A DNA stretch of 29,380 nucleotides. Source: JANYJJ01 sp038241115 (lineage in GTDB: Bacteria > Pseudomonadota > Gammaproteobacteria > Burkholderiales > Burkholderiaceae_C). Positions 1 through 10,651 of the stretch are shown piece by piece. Below the pieces are notes generated by a model that saw only the letters and a program-made list of their open reading frames with translations, ran no database searches and was not told the origin of the DNA. Made by a program: the position numbers and the translations under genes. Each line of letters begins with the position of its first letter. Position 1 is the first letter of the stretch. The stretch is taken from the NCBI GenBank assembly GCA_038241115.1, contig JBBRGA010000023.1:1-29380 (forward strand), read 5' to 3'.

Positions 1-1416
<1,416 letters not shown>

Positions 1417-1443
1417 TCGGCCGTTAACCTTCTGACTGAACCC

Positions 1444-1479
1444 GCGCCCCGCTGGTCAATTGACCATCGGGGCGCTTTT
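1444..1479 (+). terminator. Intrinsic terminator after the solute-binding protein gene
   Basis: A perfect 8-bp stem (GCGCCCCG at 1444-1451 with CGGGGCGC at 1468-1475) is followed by TTTT. The loop is itself a perfect 14-bp palindrome (TGGTCAATTGACCA, 1453-1466), so the whole structure can fold as one long stem with a single internal mismatch. It sits 28 bases after the stop at 1416 and just before the next start at 1492, so it should close the transporter operon. Confidence 0.85.
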
Positions 1480-1491
1480 CATTGCGTGCCC

Positions 1492-2199
1492 ATGAACATC
1501 ATCTTCCGCTGTGACCCCGCGCTGATCGACCTGCTGCCTCGCCCCGTGGCAGCGCGCGACGCACTGCCTGAGTGGCTGCGGCAGATGGCCCCGCGAGCGG
1601 TCTCTGCTGTGCACGGCCGCGGCATCCGCACGCTCAAGCAATGTCCACCGTTCGTCGATGCAATGGCGCACGGCTTCATGGTGCTGCTGCCTTGCGACGT
1701 GCAGGTGCACGAGGGCCGCTTTGAGTGGGACTGGCCACTGCCAGCCCTGAGCGTCACCAACCACCCACGCGCGCCGTTGAGCTTTCACGTGCCCGAGCAA
1801 CTCGCGGGCTCGCCGCTTGCGCACGCCACGCACTCGGCCATCAAGTTCAACAGCTTCTGGACCATCGAATTGGAAGCCGGCTGGTCGCTGATGGCGGTGC
1901 ACCCAGTGAACCGCGGCGACCTGCCGTTTCGCACCATCACCGGCCTGATCGAGTCGGACAGTTTCTTCGATGTCGGGATCAACTTTCCGGCAATCTGGAC
2001 AGATGCCTCCTTCATCGGCACCTTGCCGCGCGGCACACCTGTGGCGCAGTGCTTTGCGGTACCGCGCACCGCGCCAACCCTGGTCTTCGAGGCCATGGAT
2101 GCGCAGCACATGAAACGCTACGACGGCCTTGCCGCCAAGATCATGGCCGGCCCCGGGGTGTATCGAAAGCAGCGCCGCATCACGCGCGATCGCCCGTGA
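1492..2199 (+). CDS. Conserved protein of unknown function, with phage-like relatives suspected
   Basis: The frame encodes about 235 residues with no signal peptide or membrane segment, so it is probably cytoplasmic. I chose ATG 1492; an in-frame GTG at 1486 is possible, and neither has a clear ribosome binding site. The sequence is rich in Pro, His and Trp. An N-terminal LPEWLRQMAP segment is followed by a conserved-looking core (KQCPPFVDAMAHGFMVLLPCDV, then W-containing strands) and a second block (VHPVNRGDLPFRTITGLIE, then FPAIWTD and LPRGTPVAQC). From memory this block order resembles an uncharacterised family found in tailed phages of aquatic bacteria and scattered in bacterial genomes; I cannot confirm this without a search. 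It follows a terminator, so it probably has its own promoter, and its stop is one base from that of the converging TPR gene. No function is proposed. Confidence 0.75.
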   Translation: MNIIFRCDPALIDLLPRPVAARDALPEWLRQMAPRAVSAVHGRGIRTLKQCPPFVDAMAHGFMVLLPCDVQVHEGRFEWDWPLPALSVTNHPRAPLSFHVPEQLAGSPLAHATHSAIKFNSFWTIELEAGWSLMAVHPVNRGDLPFRTITGLIESDSFFDVGINFPAIWTDASFIGTLPRGTPVAQCFAVPRTAPTLVFEAMDAQHMKRYDGLAAKIMAGPGVYRKQRRITRDRP

Positions 2200-2200
2200 T

Positions 2201-2761
2201 TTAGACGGTGCTGACGCTCGATTGCAACGAGGTCCTCAAGTCAGCGCGCAGATCGTCGAGTCGCAGCCAAACGCGCCCGACTCGGGGTGCCGCCAGCGCG
2301 TGCGCAATGCGGCCAAAGGTGTCTTCGCGCAGCTTGTAGGCGCGGCAGTAGGCCTGCATTGCCTCGTCGACACGGCCGAGTTCCTGCAGCACGATGCCGA
2401 GGTTGACCTCGGCCTCGGCGAGCTCGGGTGCGAGTTGCAGCACCGATCGCAGAGCCGCAACCGCAGCTTCGAACTCACGCGCATCCTGGTGGCGCAAAGC
2501 AAGTTGAAACCAGGCGTCAACGGCTACTTGCCGAGTTGCTGTATGGCCGGGTCGCAACGCGAGGCTCGCCTGGGCCTGCTCTGCGGCTGGCCCAAGAAAG
2601 CCGCGCTTCAAATTCAGCAGCGCCAGCAATTGCAGAACCCCAGCATGAGGCGGCTGATGAGCAAGCGCGTGTTCGCAGAGCGACACGGCACGCTCGCTCT
2701 GGCCGGCATTGACGTGGCGCACGGCGAGAGACAGCAGATCATCGGCTGTGGGGGCTGGCAT
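2201..2761 (-). CDS. Tetratricopeptide-repeat protein
   Basis: This small all-helical protein of about 186 residues is a likely protein-interaction scaffold in the cytoplasm. At least three degenerate 34-residue TPR units are visible: one in AVRHVNAGQSERAVSLCEHAL, one in LQLLALLNLKRGFLGPAAEQ, and the clearest in FEAAVAALRSVLQLAPELAE followed by VNLGIVLQELGRVDEAMQ. The C-terminal tail (FGRIAHALAAPRVGRVWLRLDDL) is a segment I have seen ending other betaproteobacterial TPR proteins. The start is uncertain. ATG 2761 gives the most natural N-terminus. ATG 2791 and TTG 2842 are in frame, and the TTG has a GGAGG about 11 bases upstream but would add an odd Arg/His-rich leader. It lies downstream of purL on the same strand, separated by about 144 bases with no clear terminator. 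The role is unknown. Confidence 0.7.
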   Translation of the reverse strand: MPAPTADDLLSLAVRHVNAGQSERAVSLCEHALAHQPPHAGVLQLLALLNLKRGFLGPAAEQAQASLALRPGHTATRQVAVDAWFQLALRHQDAREFEAAVAALRSVLQLAPELAEAEVNLGIVLQELGRVDEAMQAYCRAYKLREDTFGRIAHALAAPRVGRVWLRLDDLRADLRTSLQSSVSTV

Positions 2762-2905
2762 GTTGGAGAGGGTGCAGTTGGAGCGAAGCATTCGGTTCGA
2801 GACGATCGGCACGAAATGTCGGTGGCGCCGGGCTTGTCGCAACCGCTCTGCAACCTCCGTCGACGTGTGACATTGACCGACCGGGTTTCAACTTGTCCGG
2901 AACCC

Positions 2906-5900
2906 TTAGTTCAGCGCATCGCGCGCGTTGCGGAACATTTGCATCCATGGGCTCAACCCGCTCACGCCGCCACTGGTCCAGCTCATCAACACGTTGCGGA
3001 ATACACGCTCGGGGTGAGGCATCAGCACGGTGAAGCGGCCGTCGGGTGTGGTCACCGCGGTCAAGCCGTCGGGGCTGCCGTTGGGGTTGAACGGATAGGC
3101 CTCGGTGGCGGCGCCAAAGTTGTCGACAAAACGCATTGCGCGCTGCACTTTGGCTGCATCGCCGCGCTGCGAAAAGTCGGCAAAGCCTTCGCCGTGCGCC
3201 ACGGCGATGGGCAAACGACTGCCCGCCATGCCACTGAAAAACAGCGACGGGCTGTCCATCACTTCGACCATGCTCAGGCGCGCCTCAAATTGCTCGCTGC
3301 GGTTGCGGGTGAACTTCGGCCAGGCTTGCGCTCCGGGAATGAGCGGCGACAGCGCGGCCATCATCTGGCAGCCGTTGCACACACCCAAGGCCAGCACATC
3401 GGGACGGCTGAAGAAGGCTGCGAACTGCTCGGCCAGTGCAGGGTTGAACAGAATGCTGCGGGCCCAACCTTCACCGGCGCCCAAGGTGTCGCCGTAACTG
3501 AAACCACCGCAAGCCACAAAACCTTGAAACTGATCGAGCCGCGCCCTGCCCGACTGCAAATCGCTCATGTGCACGTCGAAAGTATCAAAGCCTGCCAGAT
3601 GCATGGCGTAGCTCATTTCGACGTGGCTGTTGACGCCTTGTTCGCGCAGGATGGCCAGCTTGGGGCGGGTGCTCAATATGGCAGGCGCGGCATTCGGTTT
3701 GAACGTCAGATGAACGTGCAAACCAGGATCGTCTGAAGCGCCAGAGGCCTCGTGCTCAGCGTCGGCGCACGCCGGGTTGTCGCGCAGTTGTGCGATGCGC
3801 CAACTCACTTGATCCCAACATTGATGCAGCTCGCGCAACGTGGCGCTGAATGCGCGTTTGGTGTCGCGCCAAACCTCCATCACGCCGCGGTCATTGGGCT
3901 TGCCAATGAAGTGGCTGTGCTTACTGAGGCCATGCGTGCGCAGCACTTGCATCACTTCATTGCGCACCGCAGTAGGCACCTGAATGACAACGCCGAGTTC
4001 TTCGTTGAACAGCGCGCGCAGGGTCAATTCTTCGCGCCGCGCACCCACCTGCCCAGCCCAGTTTTTAGAGTCGCCCACGTCAGCGCGGCTGTCGGTGATG
4101 CCGTCACCTTCCACCACCAACATGTCCACATTCAGGCTCACGCCCACATGACCGGCAAACGCCATTTCGCACACACAGGCCCACAGGCCGCCGTCGCTGC
4201 GGTCGTGATACGCCAGCAGCTTGCCCTCGCCGCGCAGTTGGTTGATGGCTGCGACCAGCGCCACCAGTTGCGCGGGCTCATCCAGGTCGGGCACGGTTTG
4301 CCCCACCTGGTTCAGAACCTGCGCCAGCATCGACCCGGCCATGCGCTTTTTGCCGTTGCCCAGGTCGATCAACATCAGCGTGTTGTCGCCGGGTTGCAGC
4401 TGAGGCGTCAACGTGCCGCGCACATCTTCCAACGTTACGAAGGCCGAAACGATGAGCGACACCGGCGCAGTCACTTGCTTGACTTCGCCGTCATCCGTCC
4501 AGCGGGTGCGCATCGACAAACTGTCTTTGCCCACCGGCACGCTGATGCCCAACGCGGGGCACAGCTCCATGCCGACGGCTTTGACGGTGTCGTACAGGTC
4601 AGCGTCTTCGCCAGGCTCGCCGCACGCGGCCATCCAGTTGCAACTTAGCTTGACGCGTGCCAACTCCATCGGCGCGGCCAACAAGTTGGTGATGGCCTCG
4701 CCCACTGCCATGCGTCCTGACGCGGGCGCATTCACAGAAGCCAGAGGCGTGCGTTCGCCCATGCTCATGGCCTCGCCGCGAAAGCCGCTGTAGTCGGCCA
4801 TGGTCACGGCGCAATCGGCCACCGGCACTTGCCATGGGCCGACCATCGGGTCACGGTGGTTAAGTCCGCCCACCGTGCGGTCGCCGATGGTGACCAGAAA
4901 GCGCTTGCTGGCCACCGTGGGATGGCGCAGCACGTCGAAGGCCACCACTTTCAAATCAACGTCGGTGAGGTCGACTTCTTTGAATCGACGCACCACACGC
5001 GCCACATCGCGGTGCATCTTGGGCGGTTTGCCCAGCAGCACGTTCATTGGCATGTCGATCGGCGTTTGTTTTGTCGCGGGATCGGTCAATACCAACTGCG
5101 CCGCTTCGGTGGCCACGCCGACCACCGCAAACGGGCAGCGCTCGCGCTCGCACATGGCCTTGAAAACCGGCAGCAAATCGGCCTGCACGGCCAGCACATA
5201 GCGTTCCTGGCTTTCGTTGCACCAGATTTCTTTGGGCGCCAAGCCGGTCTCTTCCAACGGCACCTGCGACAGATCAAACACCGCACCACGCCCTGCACCG
5301 TCCACCAGTTCAGGGAACGCGTTGGAGATGCCGCCCGCACCGACATCGTGGATCGCCAGCACCGGGTTCATGCTGCCCAGACTCCAGCAGTGGTTGATGA
5401 CCTCTTGCGCGCGGCGTTGAATTTCGGGGTTGCCGCGTTGCACCGAATCAAAGTCGAGCTGAAGCGCGTTTGCGCCCGCCGCCATTGAACTGGCCGCGCT
5501 GCCGCCCATGCCGATGCGCATGCCCGGCCCACCCAAGTGAATCAGCAAGGTGCCCGCTGGGAAGGCAATTTTGTCGGTCTGTGAGGCCGAAATGCTGCCC
5601 AGGCCACCGGCAATCATGATGGGCTTGTGATAACCCCGCGTGATGTGTTCAGCGCCCTCGCTAACGTCCGCATCCACTCGCTGCTCGTACACCCGAAAGT
5701 AGCCTGCCAGGTTGGGCCGACCAAACTCGTTGTTGAAAGCCGCGCCGCCCAACGGGCCGTCAATCATGATCTGCAACGCGCTGGCAATGTGCTCGGGCTT
5801 GCCGACAGGCTGCTGTTCCCAAGGCTCACTCAGGCCGGGCAAGTGCAGGTTGGACACGCTGAAGCCGGTCAAGCCCGCCTTCGGTTTGCTGCCACGGCCG

Positions 5901-6919
5901 GTGGCGCCTTCGTCGCGTATTTCGCCGCCCGCGCCAGTGGCCGCGCCAGGAAACGGCGAAATGGCGGTGGGATGGTTGTGCGTTTCCACCTTCATCAGCA
6001 CATGAACCAGCTCAATCCGCGCGGCGTATGGCGGGGCGTTGGTATAGCCCTGCGGCAACCAGCGCTCGGTGGGGCCGCCCTCCATGACCGAGGAGTTGTC
6101 GCTGTAGGCGATCACCGTGTGCTGCGGTGTCAGCGCGTGCGTGTTTCTGATCATGCCGAACATCGACTGTTCCTGCGCCACACCGTCAATGGTGAAGTTG
6201 GCGTTGAAAATTTTGTGACGGCAATGCTCGCTGTTGGCCTGCGCGAACATCATCAACTCCACATCGGTGGGGTTGCGCTTCAACGCGGTGAATGCGTCCA
6301 CCAAGTAGTCGATCTCGTCCATCGACAGCGCCAGTCCGTGGCTGATGTTGGCGCTGTTCAAGGCAGCGCGACCCGAGCCCAGAACATCGACATGCGCCAT
6401 CGGCTGCGCACTTTGCGCGTCAAACAAATGCGCAGCGTCTGCACGTTGCAGCAACACGCTTTCCGTCATGCGGTCGTGCAGCAATGCGCACACGGCTTGC
6501 AGCTCGTCGGCGGTCAAAGGCTTGGCCCCACCAAACAAACCCGACTTGGTGCCGAGCCGGTACTCCGTGACGCGCTCGATGCGGTTGATCGCCAATCCGC
6601 AGTTGTGCGCAATGTCGGTGGCCTTGGAAGCCCAAGGCGACACCGTGCCCAAACGCGGTGCGACCACCACAAGACCAATGCCGTTTGTCGAGGCCTCTGG
6701 TCCGGCGTAAGCATCGCCGTAATGCAGCAGGCCTTCGAGCTTGGCCTGAGCGTCGCTTGTCAGCGTCGCGTCGCTGCTCACCCAATGCACATGTTGCGCA
6801 TGCACAGAGCTGATGCGCGCATTCACGCCCTGCAGTCGGCTCAGCAAAGTCAGTGTGCGGAAACTAGACAGCGCATTGCCGCCTTCGTGATGTTGCAAAT
6901 GCTTGGGCTTGGAATTCAC
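2906..6919 (-). CDS. purL: Phosphoribosylformylglycinamidine synthase (single-chain PurL)
   Basis: It catalyses the fourth step of de novo purine synthesis: FGAR + glutamine + ATP to FGAM + glutamate + ADP + Pi, in the cytoplasm. The 1337 residues match the long one-polypeptide form typical of gram-negative bacteria. The order is an N-terminal PurS-like domain, two AIR-synthase-like halves (with KVETHNHPTAISPFPGAATG near residue 312 and the GGLNHRDPMVGPWQVPVADC region), and a C-terminal class I glutamine amidotransferase. The amidotransferase has GGFSYGDTLGAGEGWA, the nucleophile Cys1181 in LGVCNGCQ and the PHPERVFRN box near the end. The start is GTG 6919, chosen because family similarity (FEGGNALSAFR-like) begins just inside; no strong ribosome site is visible. 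It is divergent from map across 94 bases. I saw no PurR-like box. Confidence 0.97.
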   Translation of the reverse strand: MNSKPKHLQHHEGGNALSSFRTLTLLSRLQGVNARISSVHAQHVHWVSSDATLTSDAQAKLEGLLHYGDAYAGPEASTNGIGLVVVAPRLGTVSPWASKATDIAHNCGLAINRIERVTEYRLGTKSGLFGGAKPLTADELQAVCALLHDRMTESVLLQRADAAHLFDAQSAQPMAHVDVLGSGRAALNSANISHGLALSMDEIDYLVDAFTALKRNPTDVELMMFAQANSEHCRHKIFNANFTIDGVAQEQSMFGMIRNTHALTPQHTVIAYSDNSSVMEGGPTERWLPQGYTNAPPYAARIELVHVLMKVETHNHPTAISPFPGAATGAGGEIRDEGATGRGSKPKAGLTGFSVSNLHLPGLSEPWEQQPVGKPEHIASALQIMIDGPLGGAAFNNEFGRPNLAGYFRVYEQRVDADVSEGAEHITRGYHKPIMIAGGLGSISASQTDKIAFPAGTLLIHLGGPGMRIGMGGSAASSMAAGANALQLDFDSVQRGNPEIQRRAQEVINHCWSLGSMNPVLAIHDVGAGGISNAFPELVDGAGRGAVFDLSQVPLEETGLAPKEIWCNESQERYVLAVQADLLPVFKAMCERERCPFAVVGVATEAAQLVLTDPATKQTPIDMPMNVLLGKPPKMHRDVARVVRRFKEVDLTDVDLKVVAFDVLRHPTVASKRFLVTIGDRTVGGLNHRDPMVGPWQVPVADCAVTMADYSGFRGEAMSMGERTPLASVNAPASGRMAVGEAITNLLAAPMELARVKLSCNWMAACGEPGEDADLYDTVKAVGMELCPALGISVPVGKDSLSMRTRWTDDGEVKQVTAPVSLIVSAFVTLEDVRGTLTPQLQPGDNTLMLIDLGNGKKRMAGSMLAQVLNQVGQTVPDLDEPAQLVALVAAINQLRGEGKLLAYHDRSDGGLWACVCEMAFAGHVGVSLNVDMLVVEGDGITDSRADVGDSKNWAGQVGARREELTLRALFNEELGVVIQVPTAVRNEVMQVLRTHGLSKHSHFIGKPNDRGVMEVWRDTKRAFSATLRELHQCWDQVSWRIAQLRDNPACADAEHEASGASDDPGLHVHLTFKPNAAPAILSTRPKLAILREQGVNSHVEMSYAMHLAGFDTFDVHMSDLQSGRARLDQFQGFVACGGFSYGDTLGAGEGWARSILFNPALAEQFAAFFSRPDVLALGVCNGCQMMAALSPLIPGAQAWPKFTRNRSEQFEARLSMVEVMDSPSLFFSGMAGSRLPIAVAHGEGFADFSQRGDAAKVQRAMRFVDNFGAATEAYPFNPNGSPDGLTAVTTPDGRFTVLMPHPERVFRNVLMSWTSGGVSGLSPWMQMFRNARDALN

Positions 6920-6997
6920 GGGGCGGCGGCTCGTTTTTGAGGGCGCAAGACGGAAACAAACCTGGCTCGGCGCAAGCCCTCGATTTTAGCCGTCGAG

Positions 6998-7006
6998 TGA
7001 GATAAT
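6998..7006 (+). promoter_or_regulatory. Candidate extended -10 promoter of map (possible leaderless mRNA)
   Basis: TGAGATAAT matches the extended -10 pattern TGn-TATAAT with one mismatch. No good -35 box is seen at the usual distance. The element ends 7 bases before the ATG at 7014, which would place transcription start at or within about 2 bases of the start codon. No Shine-Dalgarno sequence lies between. This is a visual match only. Confidence 0.4.
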
Positions 7007-7013
7007 TCCGGTC

Positions 7014-7889
7014 ATGACGATCATCATCAAAAATGCCGCCGCCATCGAAGGCATGCGCACCGCCGGACGCCTTGGCTCTGAAGTGTTGGACATGCTCACA
7101 CCGTTTGTGAAGCCCGGCATCACGACCGGTGAAATAGACCGCCTTGCGCACGACTACATGGTCAATGTGCAGGGTGGCATTCCGGCCACCCTGAACTACC
7201 AGCCGAACGGTTACCCGCCCTACCCGGCTTCGCTGTGCACCTCGGTCAATGAAGAGGTTTGCCACGGCATACCCAATTCGCGGGTGTTGAAAAACGGCGA
7301 CATCGTCAACATCGACGTCACCGTGATCAAAGACGGCTGGCACGGCGACAACAGCCGCATGTTTGTGATTGGCGAAGGTTCTATTGCAGCCAAACGTTTG
7401 TGCTCGGTCACGTTTGAAGCCATGTGGCGAGGCATCGTCAAAGTCAGGCCCGGAGCAAGGTTCGGCGATGTCGGCCACGCCATCCAGACCTTTGCCGAAA
7501 ACCAGGGCTACACCGTGGTGCGCGAGTTTTGCGGTCACGGCGTGGGCGCCAAGTTTCACGAAGACCCACAGGTGCTGCACTACGGCCGACCCGGCACGCT
7601 GGAAGTCATGCAGCCCGGCATGATTTTCACGATTGAGCCAATGATCAATGCCGGCAAACGCGAAATCAAGGAAGACCGCAAAGCCGGCCGCTACGACGGC
7701 TGGACCATCGTCACCAAAGACCGCTCGTTGTCGGCGCAGTGGGAGCACAGCGTGCTGGTCACAGAAACGGGTTACGAGGTGTTGACGCTGTCGGCCGGCA
7801 GCCCCCCAGCGCCTGATTTTGTGCAGGCCGCGGCTCAAAGCGCTGCAGACGCCGTCAACGGCAACTCGGCCACAACCGCTGCCGTCTGA
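7014..7889 (+). CDS. map: Methionine aminopeptidase, type I
   Basis: It removes the N-terminal methionine from nascent proteins, using a two-metal site in the cytoplasm. The frame is 291 residues, slightly longer than the 264 of E. coli because of a short insertion around residues 62-71 (Pro/Tyr-rich) and a C-terminal Ala-rich tail. All five metal ligands of the pita-bread fold are present: Asp101 (NIDVTV), Asp112 (HGDNSRM), His175 (CGHGVG), Glu208 (TIEPM) and Glu244 (WEHSV), plus the substrate-site His84 (VCHGIP). The ATG at 7014 aligns with the normal family N-terminus (IIIKNAAAIEGMRTAGRL). glnD follows after 17 bases, the same pairing as in E. coli, so the two are likely cotranscribed. Confidence 0.97.
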   Translation: MTIIIKNAAAIEGMRTAGRLGSEVLDMLTPFVKPGITTGEIDRLAHDYMVNVQGGIPATLNYQPNGYPPYPASLCTSVNEEVCHGIPNSRVLKNGDIVNIDVTVIKDGWHGDNSRMFVIGEGSIAAKRLCSVTFEAMWRGIVKVRPGARFGDVGHAIQTFAENQGYTVVREFCGHGVGAKFHEDPQVLHYGRPGTLEVMQPGMIFTIEPMINAGKREIKEDRKAGRYDGWTIVTKDRSLSAQWEHSVLVTETGYEVLTLSAGSPPAPDFVQAAAQSAADAVNGNSATTAAV

Positions 7890-7906
7890 AAGCTCACGCG
7901 ATCCCG

Positions 7907-10588
7907 ATGGCCGCTGCTGTTGATGTTGTGCCGGTTGTTCCGGGCGATGCCGCCGTTTGCGTGACAGCTCGCAGCGTGGGCGAGTTGCGCAGCCGATTTC
8001 GCAACGGAAAAGCGGCGTTGCTCGATCACTTTGCGGTATCGCGAGCCACCGCACCCGCGGTCGGCATGCTGTTGCGCTCGCTGGCCAAGCACGTCGATGC
8101 GTCGTTGATCGACTTGTGGAATCACGCTGGCATGCCGATTGACGCGAGCCTGTTGGCTGTGGGTGGCTACGGTCGCGGAGAGCTGTTTCCGCACTCCGAC
8201 GTCGATGTGTTGGTGCTGCTGCCTAACAGCGCGTCACGCCAAAACGAAGCCACCAAAACGTCGGTAGAAGCCTTCATCACAGCGTGTTGGGACATTGGCC
8301 TGGAAATTGGTTCCAGTGTGCGCACGCTGAGCGAGTGCGTCAGCGAAAGCGCAAGCGATGTGACGGTGCAAACGGCATTGCTCGAATCGCGCTATGTGTG
8401 CGGTGACCGGCGCGTGTTCAACGGTTTCCGCCGCGCCAACACGGCGTCGATGGACGCCAAAGCCTTTCTGCGCGCCAAGATGCTCGAGATGGAGCAGCGC
8501 CACCGCAAATTTGAAGACACGCCCTACTCGCTGGAACCCAATTGCAAAGAGAGCCCGGGCGGCTTGCGCGACCTGCAATTGGTAATGTGGGTGGCGCGCG
8601 CCGCGGGATTTGGCAAAACCTGGACTGCGTTGGCTGCGAAGGGCCTGATCACGCCGTTTGAAGTCAAGCAGTTGCAGCTCAACGAAGGCCGATTGAAGCT
8701 CATACGCGCGCGGCTGCACATGGTCGCGGGTCGGCGTGAAGACCGGTTGGTGTTTGACCTGCAAACCGCCGTCGCCGAGAGCTTTGGCTATCAGGCCACC
8801 AAGGGCCAGCGCGCCTCTGAAAACCTGATGCGCCGCTACTACTGGGCAGCCAAGGCCGTGGTGCAGTTAAACCAAATCTTGATGCTCAACATGGAAGAGC
8901 GCATCAACGGCCTGCAGGACGCTCCCATGCGTCCGATCAATGACAACTTTCTCGACCGTGGCGGCATGCTGGAGGTGGTCAGTGACGACCTTTATGAGCG
9001 CAAACCGCACGCCATTTTGGAAACCTTCCTGACCTATCAGCAAAACCTCGGGCCCAAAGATTTGTCGGCGCGAACGCTGCGCGCGCTTTACAACTCAAGG
9101 GGTTTGATGAACCGTGCGTTTCGCGCCGACCCGGTGAACCGCGCCACGTTCATGAAAATTTTGATGGCCCCTGACGGCCAGACCCACGCCTTGCGCCTGA
9201 TGAATCAAACCAGCGTGCTGGGCCGCTACTTGTGGGTGTTTCGCCGCATCGTCGGGCAAATGCAGCACGACCTGTTTCACGTCTACACCGTCGACCAGCA
9301 CATCATCATGGTGCTGCGCAACATGCGGCGTTTCTTCATCCCCGAGCACGCCCACGAGTACCCGTTTTGCTCCATGCTGGCGCTTCAATGGGACAAGCCT
9401 TGGCTGCTTTATGTTGCAGCGCTTTTCCACGACGTCGCCAAAGGCCGAGGTGGCGACCACTCGGAACTGGGCGCCATGGAAGCGCGGCACTTTTGCCGTG
9501 ATCACGGCATCGCGCGCGAAGACTCAAGCCTGATCGAGTTTTTGGTCAAGGGTCACTTGACCATGTCACGCGTGGCGCAAAAAGAAGACTTGTCTGACAC
9601 GGAAGTCATCCAAAAATTTGCCGCCTACGTGGGCACCGAGCGCCGCCTGACGGCGCTGTATTTACTGACCGTGGCAGACATACGCGGCACCAGCCCCAAA
9701 GTCTGGAATGCGTGGAAGGGCAAGTTGCTCGAAGACCTGTACCGCGTGGCCTTGCGCGCACTTGGCGGTGCCACGCCGAACCGCGACGCCGAAATCGAGG
9801 CGCGCAAAGTCGAAGCGCGCCACATGTTGAACCTCTATTCGATGCCGGTGGATGCGGAGGTGCCGTTGTGGAACACCCTGGAACTCAGCTATTTCGCGCG
9901 TCACGATGCCGGTGATGTGGCTTGGCACGCGCGTTCATTGAGCGACCATGTTGTCGCCGCCCAACCCGTGGTGCGGGCCCGCCTGTCGCCGCTGGGCGAA
10001 GGCTTGCAGGTGGTGGTTTATGCGCCCGATCAGGCTGATTTATTTGCGCGCATTTGCGGCTACTTCGAGAGCGCCGGCTTCAATATCCTGGATGCCAAGG
10101 TTCACACCACTCGCTCGCAATACGCCTTGGATACGTTTCAAGTCATCAGCCCCCAAATGTTTCAGGAAGGTACCAACAGCGGCGGCGAAATGAGCAACGC
10201 GCCACTGCAGCCGATGTACCGCGACCTCATTTCTTATGTCGAGACGCAGCTCACCAAAACGCTGATTGCACGCGGCCCCTTGCCCGAGCCCGGCAAGGGC
10301 CGCACCTCTCGCCGCGTGAAGTCTTTTCCCATCACACCGCGCGTGACATTGCGTCCCGACGAACGCGGCCAACGCTGGCTGTTGGGCGTGTCCAGCAGCG
10401 ACCGCTCTGGCCTTTTGTACGCCATTGCGCGCGTGCTGGCGCGCCATCACATCAACCTCCAACTGGCCAAAATCACCACGCTGGGTGAACGCGTTGAAGA
10501 CACCTTCTTGCTCGACGGCGCGGTGCTGCAACAAAGCCGTGCGCAGCTGCAAATCGAGGGCGAGTTGCTGGACGCCATCGCAGCCTGA
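7907..10588 (+). CDS. glnD: Bifunctional [protein-PII] uridylyltransferase/uridylyl-removing enzyme
   Basis: GlnD is the primary glutamine sensor: it uridylylates PII (GlnB/GlnK) when glutamine is low and removes UMP when it is high, thereby setting glutamine synthetase and NtrBC activity. The 893 residues have the full architecture. The nucleotidyltransferase domain has GGYGRGELFPHSDVDVL at about 86-102, with catalytic Asp98 and Asp100. A GlnD-type linker domain contains KESPGGLRDLQ. The HD hydrolase domain has ALFHDVAKGRGGDHSELG near 508. Two C-terminal ACT domains start near 701 (VVVYAPDQADLFARI) and 823 (WLLGVSSSDRSGLLYAI). The start ATG is 17 bases past map. No defect is seen. Confidence 0.97.
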   Translation: MAAAVDVVPVVPGDAAVCVTARSVGELRSRFRNGKAALLDHFAVSRATAPAVGMLLRSLAKHVDASLIDLWNHAGMPIDASLLAVGGYGRGELFPHSDVDVLVLLPNSASRQNEATKTSVEAFITACWDIGLEIGSSVRTLSECVSESASDVTVQTALLESRYVCGDRRVFNGFRRANTASMDAKAFLRAKMLEMEQRHRKFEDTPYSLEPNCKESPGGLRDLQLVMWVARAAGFGKTWTALAAKGLITPFEVKQLQLNEGRLKLIRARLHMVAGRREDRLVFDLQTAVAESFGYQATKGQRASENLMRRYYWAAKAVVQLNQILMLNMEERINGLQDAPMRPINDNFLDRGGMLEVVSDDLYERKPHAILETFLTYQQNLGPKDLSARTLRALYNSRGLMNRAFRADPVNRATFMKILMAPDGQTHALRLMNQTSVLGRYLWVFRRIVGQMQHDLFHVYTVDQHIIMVLRNMRRFFIPEHAHEYPFCSMLALQWDKPWLLYVAALFHDVAKGRGGDHSELGAMEARHFCRDHGIAREDSSLIEFLVKGHLTMSRVAQKEDLSDTEVIQKFAAYVGTERRLTALYLLTVADIRGTSPKVWNAWKGKLLEDLYRVALRALGGATPNRDAEIEARKVEARHMLNLYSMPVDAEVPLWNTLELSYFARHDAGDVAWHARSLSDHVVAAQPVVRARLSPLGEGLQVVVYAPDQADLFARICGYFESAGFNILDAKVHTTRSQYALDTFQVISPQMFQEGTNSGGEMSNAPLQPMYRDLISYVETQLTKTLIARGPLPEPGKGRTSRRVKSFPITPRVTLRPDERGQRWLLGVSSSDRSGLLYAIARVLARHHINLQLAKITTLGERVEDTFLLDGAVLQQSRAQLQIEGELLDAIAA

Positions 10589-10651
10589 GTTTGTCGATCT
10601 GAGGTTTGTTGATTAAAGGAACGCCGCGCCCCCACCGTCGGCCAAACACCC

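Noticed and set aside
2129..3736. Long + strand open frame (535 codons) opposite purL and the TPR gene
   Set aside because: It is antisense to the well-supported purL, has low-complexity Arg/His/Gln composition and no domain; it is a by-product of GC-rich codon use.
5627..6940. 437-codon + strand frame opposite the 5' half of purL
   Set aside because: Antisense shadow of purL, with no recognisable motif.
6920..7013. Purine repressor box or riboswitch upstream of purL
   Set aside because: No ACGCAAACGTTTGCGT-like palindrome and too little leader for a riboswitch.
6864..8054. 396-codon minus frame across map
   Set aside because: Antisense to map, which has all its metal ligands; composition is shadow-like.
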